A stretch of DNA of 64,000 bases from Paenibacillus timonensis (GCF_022427145.1 NZ_JAKSXN010000005.1:62001-126000), one strand, 5' to 3'. Counted from the first letter of the stretch, positions 8,612 to 17,776 are shown. Numbers and translations: made by a program. Notes: generated by a model not told the origin, from the letters alone.

Positions 8612-8701
8612 ATCGAAGAACAAAGCTTATGCTTCCGAAGCAAGTTTTGCTCGAAGTTGATTCAAGGCATGGGCTCACAAAACTTTTAGGAGGTCTTTCC
8701 T

Positions 8702-10330
8702 GTGGCTAAGTTTGAATATCGGTTCCCTGAACTGGGCGAAGGCTTGCATGAGGGTGAAATCATCAAAATGCATGTGAAGCCAGGGGACAAAGTAACGGAT
8801 GAAGATATCATCATGGAGGTACAAAACGACAAAGCCGTCGTTGAAGTGCCATGTCCTGTGAACGGTGTAGTACAAGAAGTATTCGGCAAAGACGGCGCCG
8901 TGTTCCGCGTGGGCGATGTCGTTGCCGTGATCGATGCGGAAGGCGATCTGCCAGAACAAGAAGGAGCGCCAGCTACGGAGGCAAGCGCCCCTGTAGCTCC
9001 GGCAGCCGCTCCGGCTGCAGCACCGGCTCCTCAAGCGGCAGCTTCTTCATCCAAATTCGAATACCGGTTCCCTGAGCTCGGCGAAGGTTTACATGAAGGT
9101 GAAATCATCAAAATGCATGTGAAGCCGGGCGACAAAGTAACGGACGAAGACATCATTATGGAAGTGCAAAACGACAAAGCCGTCGTCGAAGTTCCTTGCC
9201 CGGTTAATGGTACGGTTCTTGAAGTGTTCGGCAAAGACGGCGCGGTGTTCCGCGTAGGCGACGTCGTAGCCGTCATCGATGCGGAAGGCGACCTGCCTGA
9301 ACAAGCCGTAGCTCCGGAGCAAGCGAATGACGCGCCTAAGTCCGCAGCAAGTGCGCCGGCCGCAGCCGCAGCCCCGGTTGCTCCAAACCGTGAAATCCTC
9401 GCTACGCCTAGCGTACGCAAATATGCTCGTGAGCAAGGCGTGGACTTGTCACTGGTACCAGGGACAGGCAAAGCCGGTAAAATCACGAGAGAAGACGTGG
9501 ATAACTTCAAGAATGGCGGAGCTACCGCCGCTGCACCTACGCAAGCCGCTGCACCTGCGCAAGCCGCCGCTCCTGCCGCAGCCGCCAAAGCACCGGCAGC
9601 CGCTGCACCAACCGCAATTTCTACGGATGGCGAAGAAGAACGCGTTCCATTCAAAGGCATTCGCAAAGCGATTTCCAATGCGATGGTTAAATCGGCTTAC
9701 ACTGCACCGCATGTAACCATCATGGACGAAGTGGATGTCACCGAATTGGTCGCTTTCCGTACGCGGATGAAACCGATCGCCGAGAAGAAAGGCATTAAAG
9801 TTACTTATCTTCCATTCATCGTTAAAGCGCTGGTGGCCGCTTCTCGTCAATTCCCGGCTCTGAATGCCTCGATTGATGAAGTGAACAACGAGATCGTTTA
9901 TAAGAAGTTCTATAACATCGGGATTGCAACCGACACCGATAACGGTCTGATCGTTCCGGTTATTAAAGATGCGGATCGGAAGAGCATTTGGATGATCGCC
10001 GAAGCTATCAAAGACCTCGCAGCCCGCGGTCGTGAAGGCAAACTGGCAGCGAACGAGATGAGAGGCAGCACAATCTCGATTACAAACATCGGTTCTGCCG
10101 GCGGGATGTTCTTTACGCCAATCATCAACTACCCAGAAGTAGCGATCCTTGGCACCGGCCGCATCAGCGAGAAACCGGTTGTCAAAAACGGCGAAATCGT
10201 TGTCGCACCGGTAATGGCTCTGTCGCTCAGCTTCGACCACCGTCTGATTGACGGCGCAACCGCACAGAACTTTATGAACTATATCAAACAGCTGCTCGCG
10301 AACCCTGAGCTGCTCGTTATGGAGGTGTAA
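8702..10330 (+). CDS. pdhC: Dihydrolipoyl acetyltransferase (PDH E2) with two lipoyl domains
   Basis: A 542-residue E2, about 100 longer than the B. subtilis protein because the lipoyl domain is duplicated. Lipoyl domain 1 spans about residues 3-86 and domain 2 about 118-201; they differ at only two positions (V56/T171, Q58/L173). Each has a lipoylation site in [13 protein letters not shown]44 and K159. Ala/Pro-rich linkers follow, then the E3/E1-binding domain (about 232-269, with [16 protein letters not shown]) and the catalytic acetyltransferase domain ending in [10 protein letters not shown]. The start is GTG, 10 nt after AGGAGG. E2 forms the core of the complex and passes acetyl groups to CoA. 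Confidence 0.96.
   Translation: MAKFEYRFPELGEGLHEGEIIKMHVKPGDKVTDEDIIMEVQNDKAVVEVPCPVNGVVQEVFGKDGAVFRVGDVVAVIDAEGDLPEQEGAPATEASAPVAPAAAPAAAPAPQAAASSSKFEYRFPELGEGLHEGEIIKMHVKPGDKVTDEDIIMEVQNDKAVVEVPCPVNGTVLEVFGKDGAVFRVGDVVAVIDAEGDLPEQAVAPEQANDAPKSAASAPAAAAAPVAPNREILATPSVRKYAREQGVDLSLVPGTGKAGKITREDVDNFKNGGATAAAPTQAAAPAQAAAPAAAAKAPAAAAPTAISTDGEEERVPFKGIRKAISNAMVKSAYTAPHVTIMDEVDVTELVAFRTRMKPIAEKKGIKVTYLPFIVKALVAASRQFPALNASIDEVNNEIVYKKFYNIGIATDTDNGLIVPVIKDADRKSIWMIAEAIKDLAARGREGKLAANEMRGSTISITNIGSAGGMFFTPIINYPEVAILGTGRISEKPVVKNGEIVVAPVMALSLSFDHRLIDGATAQNFMNYIKQLLANPELLVMEV
8708..9304 (+). repeat. Tandem lipoyl-domain repeat inside pdhC
   Basis: Two copies of about 252 bp (8708-8959 and 9053-9304) with a 345-bp period encode 84-residue lipoyl domains identical at 82 positions. 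The DNA copies differ at many third positions, so the protein is far better conserved between copies than the DNA. Confidence 0.9.
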
Positions 10331-10333
10331 TCA

Positions 10334-11749
10334 ATGGTAGTAGGAGATGCTTCTCTTGATATTGATACATTAGTCGTCGGTGCAGGTCCCGGCGGATATG
10401 TGGCGGCCATTCGCGCCGCCCAGCTCGGGCAAAAAGTGCTGATCGTCGACAAATCGGAGCTTGGCGGCGTCTGCTTGAACCGCGGATGTATCCCGTCCAA
10501 AGCGCTGATCTCGGCAGCTCACCAATACGAATCCGCTCAACATGCCGATGCCTTCGGGATTACGGCGGAGAACGTGAAAGTGGACTTCAAGAAAACGCAA
10601 GAATTCAAAAGCGGTGTCGTCAAAAAGATGACCCAAGGCGTTAGCGGCCTGCTCAAAGGCAACAAAGTCGAGGTTTTCAGCGGTGAAGTGATGTTCATCA
10701 ACGAAAACGAAGCTCGTGCCTTCAATGAGCATGAATCGCCTCGCTATCGCTTCAAGCACTGCATTCTGGCTACCGGCTCCCGCCCGATCGAGCTGAAACC
10801 TTTCCCGTTCGGCGGACGCATCTTGTCTTCGACGGAAGCGCTGGAGCTGCAAGAAATTCCTAGCAGCCTTGTGGTCATCGGCGGCGGTTACATCGGTGCC
10901 GAGCTCGGCCAAATGTTCTCCAAATTCGGCACGAAAGTGACGATCATCGAGGGCATGGATACCGTATTGCCTGGCTTCGATAAAGACATGACCCGTCTGG
11001 TTGCCAAAAACATGGCGAAAACCGGCATCGAAATCGTAACCAATGCGAAAGCCGAAAGCGCGGAACAAACCGATAAGAACGTTACGGTGAAATATTCCGT
11101 GAATGGCGAAAGCAAAGAAGTCACTGCCGATTACCTGCTGGTAACAGTAGGCCGTCGTCCAAACACGGATGGCGATTTGGGTCTGGATCTGGCTGGCGTG
11201 GAACTGACCGATCGTGGTCTGGTCAAAGTTGACCATCAAGGCCGCACCAGCAACCCGAACATCTTTGCGATCGGCGATATCGTGGCTGGCCCTGCGCTTG
11301 CGCACAAAGCTTCCTATGAAGGTAAAGTAGCGGCTGAAGCGATCGCGGGACTTCCTTCCGTGGTGGATTACAAAGCGATCCCGGCGGTCGTCTTTACCGA
11401 TCCGGAATGCTCCAGCGTAGGTCTGACGGAGTCGGAAGCGAAAGACAAAGGCATCAAGGTTAAAGCCGGCAAATTCCCGTTCGCCGGTAACGGCCGCGCC
11501 ACTTCCTTGAATCAACCTGAGGGCTTCATCAAAATCGTGGCAAATGCAGAAAACAATGTGGTGCTCGGCGCGCAAATCGTCGGGATTGAAGCTTCCAACT
11601 TGATCGCCGAGCTGGGTCTTGCGGTTGAAATGGGCGCTACACTCGAAGATATCTCGTTGACCATTCACGCTCACCCAACCCTGGGCGAAATCGTGATGGA
11701 AACGGCTGAGCTGGTTGAAGGTCATCCGATCCATATCATTGCTCGCTAA
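10334..11749 (+). CDS. pdhD: Dihydrolipoyl dehydrogenase (PDH E3)
   Basis: FAD enzyme of 471 residues that reoxidises dihydrolipoyl groups with NAD. It has the N-terminal GAGPGGYVAAIRAA FAD loop, the redox-active disulfide in CLNRGCIPSKA, a second GGGYIGAELG NAD loop, and the C-terminal HAHPTLGE with the catalytic His. The second residue after Leu-Asn in the disulfide motif is Arg where Val is more usual. The ribosome binding site GGAGGTG overlaps the pdhC stop, so translation is probably coupled. Last gene of the operon. Confidence 0.96.
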   Translation: MVVGDASLDIDTLVVGAGPGGYVAAIRAAQLGQKVLIVDKSELGGVCLNRGCIPSKALISAAHQYESAQHADAFGITAENVKVDFKKTQEFKSGVVKKMTQGVSGLLKGNKVEVFSGEVMFINENEARAFNEHESPRYRFKHCILATGSRPIELKPFPFGGRILSSTEALELQEIPSSLVVIGGGYIGAELGQMFSKFGTKVTIIEGMDTVLPGFDKDMTRLVAKNMAKTGIEIVTNAKAESAEQTDKNVTVKYSVNGESKEVTADYLLVTVGRRPNTDGDLGLDLAGVELTDRGLVKVDHQGRTSNPNIFAIGDIVAGPALAHKASYEGKVAAEAIAGLPSVVDYKAIPAVVFTDPECSSVGLTESEAKDKGIKVKAGKFPFAGNGRATSLNQPEGFIKIVANAENNVVLGAQIVGIEASNLIAELGLAVEMGATLEDISLTIHAHPTLGEIVMETAELVEGHPIHIIAR

Positions 11750-11807
11750 TTTTTAACGTTGTACATCCCACTCCTCCTAAGAGTGGATCATCTCCTAAGC
11801 ATGTTTA

Positions 11808-11841
11808 GGCAAGACCGATTTAGCGGTCTTGCCTTTTTTTT
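11808..11841 (+). terminator. Terminator of the pdhABCD operon
   Basis: A 10-bp perfect stem (GGCAAGACCG with CGGTCTTGCC), 6-nt loop and a run of eight T. A smaller CCACTC/GAGTGG hairpin lies just before it at 11768-11785. Confidence 0.92.
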
Positions 11842-11932
11842 GTTTTGGTTTGCGTGGATACCGCTTGGCAATACTTCGTAAAGTAGGGCTAAAACGAATC
11901 ATTTTAAGCGAGAAGGAGGGAATCAGATCAGG

Positions 11933-12688
11933 ATGATCAGAAGATTCATCGTGTGTGGAGTGATGGCCTTTGTATTGCTTGCAGGGTCTTCAACAATACA
12001 TGCAGTCGCACCTGCCAGCGGGAATGAAAAATTTCAACCGGACAAGCTCCACTTTTCGTATGAACGTCAAGATGAGTGGGAGTTCGTGTCCGGGAACATG
12101 CAATCCCCGATCAATATAGATACCTCAAAGGTTGTGGATTATCTCGGCTCCGGCTTAGAGCTAAGCTATGAACCGATCGGGACCTATGTCGAAGATAACG
12201 GGCATAGCATCCAGGTAGGGCTGCGCGGAAAGGCTGAGATCGATGACAGGGACTTCAGCGTATCCCAGGTTCATTTTCATGCGCCGAGCGAACATACCGT
12301 CGATGGCAAGCATTTCCCGCTCGAGGGCCATTTCGTTCATCAAGCTCAAGATGGCCGAATTGCGGTAATCGGCGTGATGTATGAGATTGGCCGCCCTAAC
12401 GAAGCCTTTCAGCAAATATTGGATGCGGTAAAATCGATCCCAAAAGGGAGTAAAGAGAGCAAGATCGAACATCTTAAACCCACTCGTTTACTCCCCAATA
12501 CATTAAGCTACTATCATTACTTGGGGTCTCTGACGACACCGCCTCTCACCGAAAACGTGGAGTGGTATGTTTTGACGGAGAGCGTCCAAATTTCACAAGA
12601 ACAACTGAAAGAGTTCCATCGCTATTACGACCACAATAACCGTGACATCCAAAAACGGAATGGCCGGAAGGTTTTCTTATGGGATTAA
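11933..12688 (+). CDS. Secreted alpha-type carbonic anhydrase
   Basis: Exported 251-residue enzyme that interconverts CO2 and bicarbonate. An N-terminal signal sequence (about residues 1-24) precedes the alpha-carbonic anhydrase fold. Zinc ligands are visible as H114 and H116 (VHFHAPSEH) and H133 (LEGHFVHQ); QSPINI and the SLTTPPLTENVEWYVL substrate-pocket segment are also standard. AGAAGGAGGG precedes the ATG. It is convergent with the methyltransferase, with only 2 bp between stop codons and no terminator. Confidence 0.94.
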   Translation: MIRRFIVCGVMAFVLLAGSSTIHAVAPASGNEKFQPDKLHFSYERQDEWEFVSGNMQSPINIDTSKVVDYLGSGLELSYEPIGTYVEDNGHSIQVGLRGKAEIDDRDFSVSQVHFHAPSEHTVDGKHFPLEGHFVHQAQDGRIAVIGVMYEIGRPNEAFQQILDAVKSIPKGSKESKIEHLKPTRLLPNTLSYYHYLGSLTTPPLTENVEWYVLTESVQISQEQLKEFHRYYDHNNRDIQKRNGRKVFLWD

Positions 12689-12690
12689 CT

Positions 12691-13509
12691 TTATTTAACG
12701 CCAAGCCGCATCCGGTAACCAAACAGGATGTTGCGGATCTCTGCGCCAAATGCCCGTTTCACCTGAGCGCGAAATTGCTCGGCCGCGGAAGCGATTTCGT
12801 CCGCTCCTAACTTCAAAGCCGTTTGAAGGCCGCCTTGACTGAGGGCCAGATTCGCAAAACGATCGGCATCGCAACACTCCCAGTGGTGAAAAACGATCTC
12901 ACGGGAATATCGGAACAGGCCGCTTTGTTGGATTTGCTGCAAGTGCTGGTCTTTGGGCCATTTATAGGCCTCCTTGCCGTTTTCGATCCGTTCGTTTACC
13001 CGTTGGTCAGCCAGCTGGATGAGCTGTTCATAAGCCTGCTCAAGCTCTGGGGTTGAGACCGGTGGCCAGTCGCAGTCGTATGCGGCAAAGATGCCCCCGG
13101 GACGCAATACCCGGGCAAACTCCTGAAGCGTCGGCTGCGGGTCCATCCAGTGGAAGGATTGAGAGCAAGTGATCAGATCGACGGAGGAGGGTTCCAGCGG
13201 CAGCTCGTAGGACAAGCCTTTGACGAATTGAAGGTGCGCCGGACGACCACTTTCCTGCCAGCGGCTGTTCGCAACGGCTCGCATGTCATCGTTCGGTTCA
13301 ATCCCGACAATGTGCTCTGCATGCTCAAGCCAGATAAAGGAAGAGAGACCGGTACCGCAGCCGACATCCGCGACGAGCTCCGGGGAGCGGCCTAAATACA
13401 TCGTGAGGATGTCAATGAGGTCAACCGGTGCCTTTGGGCGGCTCTGATCATACAGATCGCCGAACCCACTGAAACGATCCACGTTATTTTGCCGGATCTT
13501 CTTGCTCAT
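12691..13509 (-). CDS. Class I SAM-dependent methyltransferase
   Basis: A 272-residue methyltransferase of the methyltransferase-11 / UbiE-like kind. Motif I is VADVGCGTGLSSF, the acidic loop is IVGIEPNDDMR, and SQSFHWMDPQPTLQEFARVL followed by RPGGIFAAYDCDW covers motifs III-IV. The substrate is unknown. AAGGAGTGA lies before the ATG. Confidence 0.85.
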   Translation of the reverse strand: MSKKIRQNNVDRFSGFGDLYDQSRPKAPVDLIDILTMYLGRSPELVADVGCGTGLSSFIWLEHAEHIVGIEPNDDMRAVANSRWQESGRPAHLQFVKGLSYELPLEPSSVDLITCSQSFHWMDPQPTLQEFARVLRPGGIFAAYDCDWPPVSTPELEQAYEQLIQLADQRVNERIENGKEAYKWPKDQHLQQIQQSGLFRYSREIVFHHWECCDADRFANLALSQGGLQTALKLGADEIASAAEQFRAQVKRAFGAEIRNILFGYRMRLGVK

Positions 13510-13610
13510 GAGAACTCACTCCTTAAGTTGAAAACGTATGATTCATCCATTATACGATATCGGAGGGAGCGAACAAAACCTAGTAGTGATACGATAATGT
13601 CGTCCGTTAA

Positions 13611-14579
13611 TCACTTGGCGTCGTTCGTCATGATGTGAACCATTTCGTCCAGAAGCCGGTCCATCGTAATTGGGTCGTCGAAATTATATTTGCTGTCAAT
13701 CGTATACACTCGGCCCTCTTGGACGGCAGGTATCGTCTTCCACAGGGGACTTTCCGTTAATTTCTTCTGAGCGGCAACCGTCTCGTCGGCGTTGTCGCTT
13801 AATATGAAGATGTGCGTTCCCGCAAAATCGGGCAGTACTTCATCGGAGATGTTCGCAAAGCGCTCGTTCTGATCCATCAGCTGTTGAACACCGTCGGAGG
13901 GTTTGAAACCTAGTTGGCCATAGAGCGTCGTGTTCATCCCTTGATTGCCCATAACGAACATATCTTTGCCCATCAACAGGAGGGATAAGGCGGACTCATT
14001 CCCAGAAAGGTTAAGCTTCTGTTTGACATCTGCAGCTTTGGCGTCGTAGGCGTCAAACCAAGCTGCGGCGTCATCGGATCGACCAAGGATATCCGCAATG
14101 CGGCCGATGCGTTCCCGGGTAGGGGTGACATCATCTGTTCCGACGACGACCGTGGGCGCGATCTTCTCCAAGGACGCAAGACCGTTGATGTCCCAGTCGT
14201 CGAAAAGGATAAGGTCGGGCGCTAAATAAAGCACCTTTTCCACAGAGTAGGGATAGCCGACATCTTCAATCCCGGTGATCATTTCGGGGTAGGCGATTTG
14301 GCTGGCGATTACGCTCAACGAGGCGCCGACCGGTTTCACGCCCAGAGCAAGCAGGTCACCAGGCGCGCTGCCTATATATACAATTTTTTGCGGATCAGCC
14401 GGTATAACGACCTCGCGGCCTTGAACGTCTATGTAATTTCGCTCTGCAGGTGCGCCACCTAGGGCAGCGGCAGTTTCTGCGGGATTTGCTTCCGATGCCG
14501 GCGTCCGGCCGCAAGCCGCCAAAATCATCATGCCGAACAGAATGAACGCAATTCCAATTCGGTTGTGTTTCATGTGCAT
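13611..14579 (-). CDS. Iron-siderophore ABC transporter substrate-binding lipoprotein
   Basis: A cluster-8 (FhuD/FecB-like) binding protein of about 322 residues. The signal peptide ends in a lipobox, MMILAACGR, so it is anchored outside the membrane. GREVVIPADPQKIVYIGSAP and two lobes joined by a long helix are typical. An ATG at 14579 is 7 nt from AGAGG and is preferred to the in-frame ATG at 14597, which lies upstream of that site. A perfect Fur box lies over the transcription start. No permease or ATPase gene is adjacent, so it must use partners encoded elsewhere. Confidence 0.9.
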   Translation of the reverse strand: MHMKHNRIGIAFILFGMMILAACGRTPASEANPAETAAALGGAPAERNYIDVQGREVVIPADPQKIVYIGSAPGDLLALGVKPVGASLSVIASQIAYPEMITGIEDVGYPYSVEKVLYLAPDLILFDDWDINGLASLEKIAPTVVVGTDDVTPTRERIGRIADILGRSDDAAAWFDAYDAKAADVKQKLNLSGNESALSLLLMGKDMFVMGNQGMNTTLYGQLGFKPSDGVQQLMDQNERFANISDEVLPDFAGTHIFILSDNADETVAAQKKLTESPLWKTIPAVQEGRVYTIDSKYNFDDPITMDRLLDEMVHIMTNDAK

Positions 14580-14601
14580 AGAATAACCTCTTCCCATAAA
14601 A

Positions 14602-14620
14602 GATAATGATAATCATTATC
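14602..14620 (-). promoter_or_regulatory. Consensus Fur box
   Basis: GATAATGATAATCATTATC is the 19-bp Fur consensus without a mismatch. It lies just downstream of the -10 and over the expected transcription start of the siderophore-binding protein gene, where bound Fur-Fe(II) would block transcription in iron-replete cells. Confidence 0.95.
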
Positions 14621-14623
14621 AGT

Positions 14624-14652
14624 ATTATACAAACGTCAATGGCGAATGACAA
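14624..14652 (-). promoter_or_regulatory. Promoter of the siderophore-binding lipoprotein gene
   Basis: On the minus strand TTGTCA (14647-14652) and a perfect TATAAT (14624-14629) are 17 nt apart, directly ahead of the Fur box. Confidence 0.85.
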
Positions 14653-14719
14653 TAGTCGGAATGAAAGTTGATTCGGAACAAAATATCGAAAAATAAGCGG
14701 ACGTTTGGAGAAGGGCAAC

Positions 14720-14768
14720 AAAAAGATCGCCGGAGCAAACCCGATTCGGGCTTAGCCGCAGCGATCTT
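14720..14768 (-). terminator. Terminator of the dsrE-like operon
   Basis: On the minus strand AAGATCGC pairs with GCGATCTT around an inner partly paired segment and is followed by TTTTTGTTG. It follows the stop of the DsrE-like gene. Confidence 0.75.
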
Positions 14769-14784
14769 CTTGTGAAAGGATCGA

Positions 14785-15240
14785 TTAGATGAACAAATTA
14801 ATGCCCGATTGATCCGCCTTGCCTAAATAATAGCCAACCCCGCCGATTTTGACGCCATCGATCAGCTCTTCCTGACGGATCCCCATGAGATCCATGGACA
14901 TTTGGCATGCGACGATTTCCACGCCTTGATGAATGGCGCTGGCCATCAGTTCTTCCAAGGAAGAGACGTTATTATTATTCATCACGCCGCGGATCATTTT
15001 CGCCCCCATCCCCAGCATGTTCATGCGGGAAAGGGACAGTTTGCGGCTGCCGCGAGGCATCATCATGCCAAACATCTGGCCGATGAAAGTTTTGGCCACG
15101 GGTACCTTTTCCGATTTTCGTAGAATGTTCAACCCCCAGAAGGTGAAGAATAACGTTACTTTCTTGCCGCTAGCCGCTGCGCCGTTGGCGAGAATAAACG
15201 AGGCAATGGCCTTGTCCAAGTCTCCGCTGAAGACGATCAT
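14785..15240 (-). CDS. DsrE/DsrF/DsrH-like family protein
   Basis: A 151-residue protein of the DsrE-like superfamily. The N terminus MIVFSGDLDKAIASFILANG followed by VTLFFTFWGLNIL, the Met-rich middle (MFGMMMPRG) and a conserved Cys in VEIVACQMSMDLMG are typical of DsrE2-type proteins, which carry sulfane sulfur or persulfide. It begins 9 bp after the stop of the CoA-disulfide reductase fusion and is the last gene of that operon, consistent with sulfur transfer between the rhodanese/TusA domains and this protein. Confidence 0.85.
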   Translation of the reverse strand: MIVFSGDLDKAIASFILANGAAASGKKVTLFFTFWGLNILRKSEKVPVAKTFIGQMFGMMMPRGSRKLSLSRMNMLGMGAKMIRGVMNNNNVSSLEELMASAIHQGVEIVACQMSMDLMGIRQEELIDGVKIGGVGYYLGKADQSGINLFI

Positions 15241-15249
15241 CGTGGAGCC

Positions 15250-17298
15250 TTACGGCGTGGCTGCCGGCTGAACCAAAGCGTCGCCAGGTTTGTGGGGATC
15301 TTCTTTGCATAAGTAGGCTTCGATCATCCCGTTTGCCTTCTTGGCAACTTCGATCATGCGGTGTTTGGACATGGTTGCCCATGCCTGCACATCTTCGTAG
15401 AACCCAGGATCCGAGGCGGTCACGTGCAGAATTTGCCCGACCTCCAACCGGTCCATGGCCTGTTTCACTTGAATCAGCGGGCCGGGACAACATAACCCGC
15501 AGGCGTCGAGCTCCGCGTCGGCATGCAGCTTGGAATCACCGGACGTCACCGTAGGGGGGACGGCCTGCGGTGCCACAGGCGCCGCCGAAGCAGCGGCGAT
15601 TTCCGTTTTTGCCGCTTGGTCAACGGGACGATCCGATGAATTTGTCCGGCCAGGTTGGTAATTAGCCATTTGATAGAGCTTGTAACCGCCGGTTAGATTG
15701 CGGACCTTATAACCTTTATGCTGCAGAATTCGTGAAGCGGTATACCCGCGCAACCCGACTTGACAGTAGACCCAAATCTCCTTGTCGCGGTCCAGTTCGT
15801 TCAGGCGATCACGCAATTCGTCGACCGGGATCAGCAGGGAGCCGGGGATATGCCCGTTCGCATGCTCCATCTCAGAACGGACATCGACCAACAGGGTCTT
15901 TTGTTCGTCCCGTGTCGCCAAATCCTGAGGAACGAACACGTCAACGCGTCCGCTTAATACGTTCTCCGCAGTATAGGCGGCCATGTTGACCGGATCCTTA
16001 GCCGAAGAGTAGGGTGGGGCATAAGATAGCTCCAGCTCCGTCAGATCGGTTACTGAGCCGCGGAATCGAATGACTGTGGCGATATCGTCGATCCGTTTGT
16101 CCACCCCGTCATATCCGACAGCCTGCGCTCCTAGCACGGTACCGTCCGGCTTGAACAACAACTTGATCGAGAGCGGAGTAGCGCCGGGATAGTAGGAAGC
16201 ATGAGAGTTAGGATGAACCACAGTGACATGGTAAGGGGTGCCCAAACGTTGGAGCGTTTTCTCGTTGTTCCCGGTTGCTGCTCCCGTAAGACCAAACACT
16301 TTGATAATGGACGTGCCCTGCGATCCCTTATATGAGGTTCCCAGACCACAGACGTTATCCGCTGCGATACGTCCCTGCTTGTTGGCAGGTCCAGCCAAGG
16401 GGATGGCTGTTTTGGAACCATTGACGAAATCAACGACTTCTACCGCATCCCCCACAGCATAAATGTCGGGAATGCTGGTTTCCAGTTTATCGCTTACTAC
16501 AATATGACCTCGAGGTCCCAATTCAATGCCGGTCTCTTTCAGAAAAGCCGTATCCGGCGTAACCCCAATCGCCAGGATGACGATATCGGCAGCTAATTCA
16601 AGCCCGTCTGACGTATGCACTTTAATCTGGTTCCCTTGTTCCGTAAAGGAAGTTACGGTCTGTGACATGAGCAATCGAACGCCATGATCCTCCAGTTCCT
16701 TGGCAAGGACTCCAGACATCTCGGTGTCAAATGGCGCTAAAATTTGCGGACCGCCTTCGATCAACGTGACCTCAAGCCCGATTTCTCGCAGGTTCTCCGC
16801 CATTTCCACCCCGATAAATCCGCCGCCAATGACAATGGCGGAAGCGGCCTGTTCCTCAACAACCCGGCGCTTGATGCGATCGGTATCTGGGATATTCCGC
16901 AACGTATGGACCCGGTCGCTGTCGATGCCGGGAAGATTTGGCCGGATGGGTTTCGCACCGGGCGACAAAATCAACGAATCATAGCTCTCCCGGTATTCGC
17001 CGCGTTCTTTGCTGCGGACAAGCACGGTTTTGGTGGCCGGATCGATCCCGATCACTTCGCTTTCCGTACGGACATCGATGTTAAACCTGCGATGCATCGC
17101 TTCCGGCGTTTGAACCAAAAGTTTCGAGCGATCCTTGATCGAATCGCCGATATAGTAGGGAAGCCCGCAATTAGCAAACGAAATGTAGGGGTCGCGTTCA
17201 AACATGACGATATGGGCTTCCTCATCCAAGCGGCGAAGTCTTGCGGCCGCAGAAGCTCCGCCAGCAACGCCGCCGACTATTAATACCTTTTTACTCAT
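15250..17298 (-). CDS. CoA-disulfide reductase with C-terminal rhodanese and TusA domains
   Basis: A 682-residue three-part fusion. Residues 1 to about 450 form an FAD/NAD(P)H pyridine-nucleotide-disulfide oxidoreductase of the CoA-disulfide/persulfide reductase class, with VGGVAGGASAAARLRR and the single active Cys C44 in SFANCGLPYY. Residues about 460-555 are a rhodanese domain with catalytic Cys in WVYCQVGLRGYT. After a linker, about 600-672 is a TusA (SirA-like) domain with CGLCCPGPLIQVKQAM. Known relatives reduce CoA-disulfide or CoA-persulfide and pass sulfane sulfur along. The third domain makes an in-line reductase, sulfurtransferase and carrier. Probably cytoplasmic. Confidence 0.93.
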   Translation of the reverse strand: MSKKVLIVGGVAGGASAAARLRRLDEEAHIVMFERDPYISFANCGLPYYIGDSIKDRSKLLVQTPEAMHRRFNIDVRTESEVIGIDPATKTVLVRSKERGEYRESYDSLILSPGAKPIRPNLPGIDSDRVHTLRNIPDTDRIKRRVVEEQAASAIVIGGGFIGVEMAENLREIGLEVTLIEGGPQILAPFDTEMSGVLAKELEDHGVRLLMSQTVTSFTEQGNQIKVHTSDGLELAADIVILAIGVTPDTAFLKETGIELGPRGHIVVSDKLETSIPDIYAVGDAVEVVDFVNGSKTAIPLAGPANKQGRIAADNVCGLGTSYKGSQGTSIIKVFGLTGAATGNNEKTLQRLGTPYHVTVVHPNSHASYYPGATPLSIKLLFKPDGTVLGAQAVGYDGVDKRIDDIATVIRFRGSVTDLTELELSYAPPYSSAKDPVNMAAYTAENVLSGRVDVFVPQDLATRDEQKTLLVDVRSEMEHANGHIPGSLLIPVDELRDRLNELDRDKEIWVYCQVGLRGYTASRILQHKGYKVRNLTGGYKLYQMANYQPGRTNSSDRPVDQAAKTEIAAASAAPVAPQAVPPTVTSGDSKLHADAELDACGLCCPGPLIQVKQAMDRLEVGQILHVTASDPGFYEDVQAWATMSKHRMIEVAKKANGMIEAYLCKEDPHKPGDALVQPAATP

Positions 17299-17301
17299 CG
17301 T

Positions 17302-17592
17302 TTATTGTTCCTCCTCGAACAGATGGCGAACCAGCTTGATGACCCTGTCATTCGCCAGTTGGTAATTGACTTCCAACCCGCTGCGTTCCGCTTCGACGAT
17401 GCCTAAGCTGCGCAGCTTTTGCAGATGCTGGGATACGGTCGATTGCGGCAGCTCCAAGCATTCTTGCATGTAGGTTACGTTACATTGCTTCTTATCCAGC
17501 AATCCGCGGACGATGCATAACCGGACCGGATGGGCCAAGGCTTTTAGCATTTCGGCCGCTTCCTGATAGGCTTTGAAATTGTTATCCATCAT
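17302..17592 (-). CDS. ArsR-family winged-helix regulator of the sulfur-relay operon
   Basis: A 96-residue single-domain repressor, with LKALAHPVRLCIVRGLL and the recognition helix in LPQSTVSQHLQKLRSLGIVE. It has three Cys (C26, C37, C45) and lacks the classic ELCVCD metal site, so a thiol, persulfide or metal signal is possible; BigR/SqrR-type members sense persulfide through a Cys pair. First gene of the operon, 3 bp from the reductase stop-to-start junction, behind GAGGTGA. Likely autoregulated through palindromes in its promoter. Confidence 0.88.
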   Translation of the reverse strand: MMDNNFKAYQEAAEMLKALAHPVRLCIVRGLLDKKQCNVTYMQECLELPQSTVSQHLQKLRSLGIVEAERSGLEVNYQLANDRVIKLVRHLFEEEQ

Positions 17593-17617
17593 AGTTCACC
17601 TCGTTTTTCTAATTATC

Positions 17618-17648
17618 ATTATAACGTAATATTACGATATTGCAATAT
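17618..17648 (-). promoter_or_regulatory. Promoter and palindromic operator of the arsR-type operon
   Basis: On the minus strand a TATAAT -10 lies at 17618-17623. Two perfect 12-bp palindromes abut each other upstream of it, CGTAATATTACG (17625-17636) and ATATTGCAATAT (17637-17648), filling the spacer and the -35. That is where an ArsR-family repressor normally binds. Confidence 0.6.
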
Positions 17649-17776
17649 AAATAATCGAGCCGTCCATTACCAATGTTCTCTAATCAATTCTCCATGTCTA
17701 TAGAAACCGTGCGGGCATTCGGTGCGTTATATACAATAATCAGAATTGAGGTTAAATGGTCGGGAGGTCTTAGGTT

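Noticed and set aside
6496-11734. Long minus-strand open frames opposite pdhA, pdhB, pdhC and pdhD
   Set aside because: They are shadows of genes with strongly biased codons, have no ribosome binding sites and encode His/Arg/Phe-rich proteins unlike any family.
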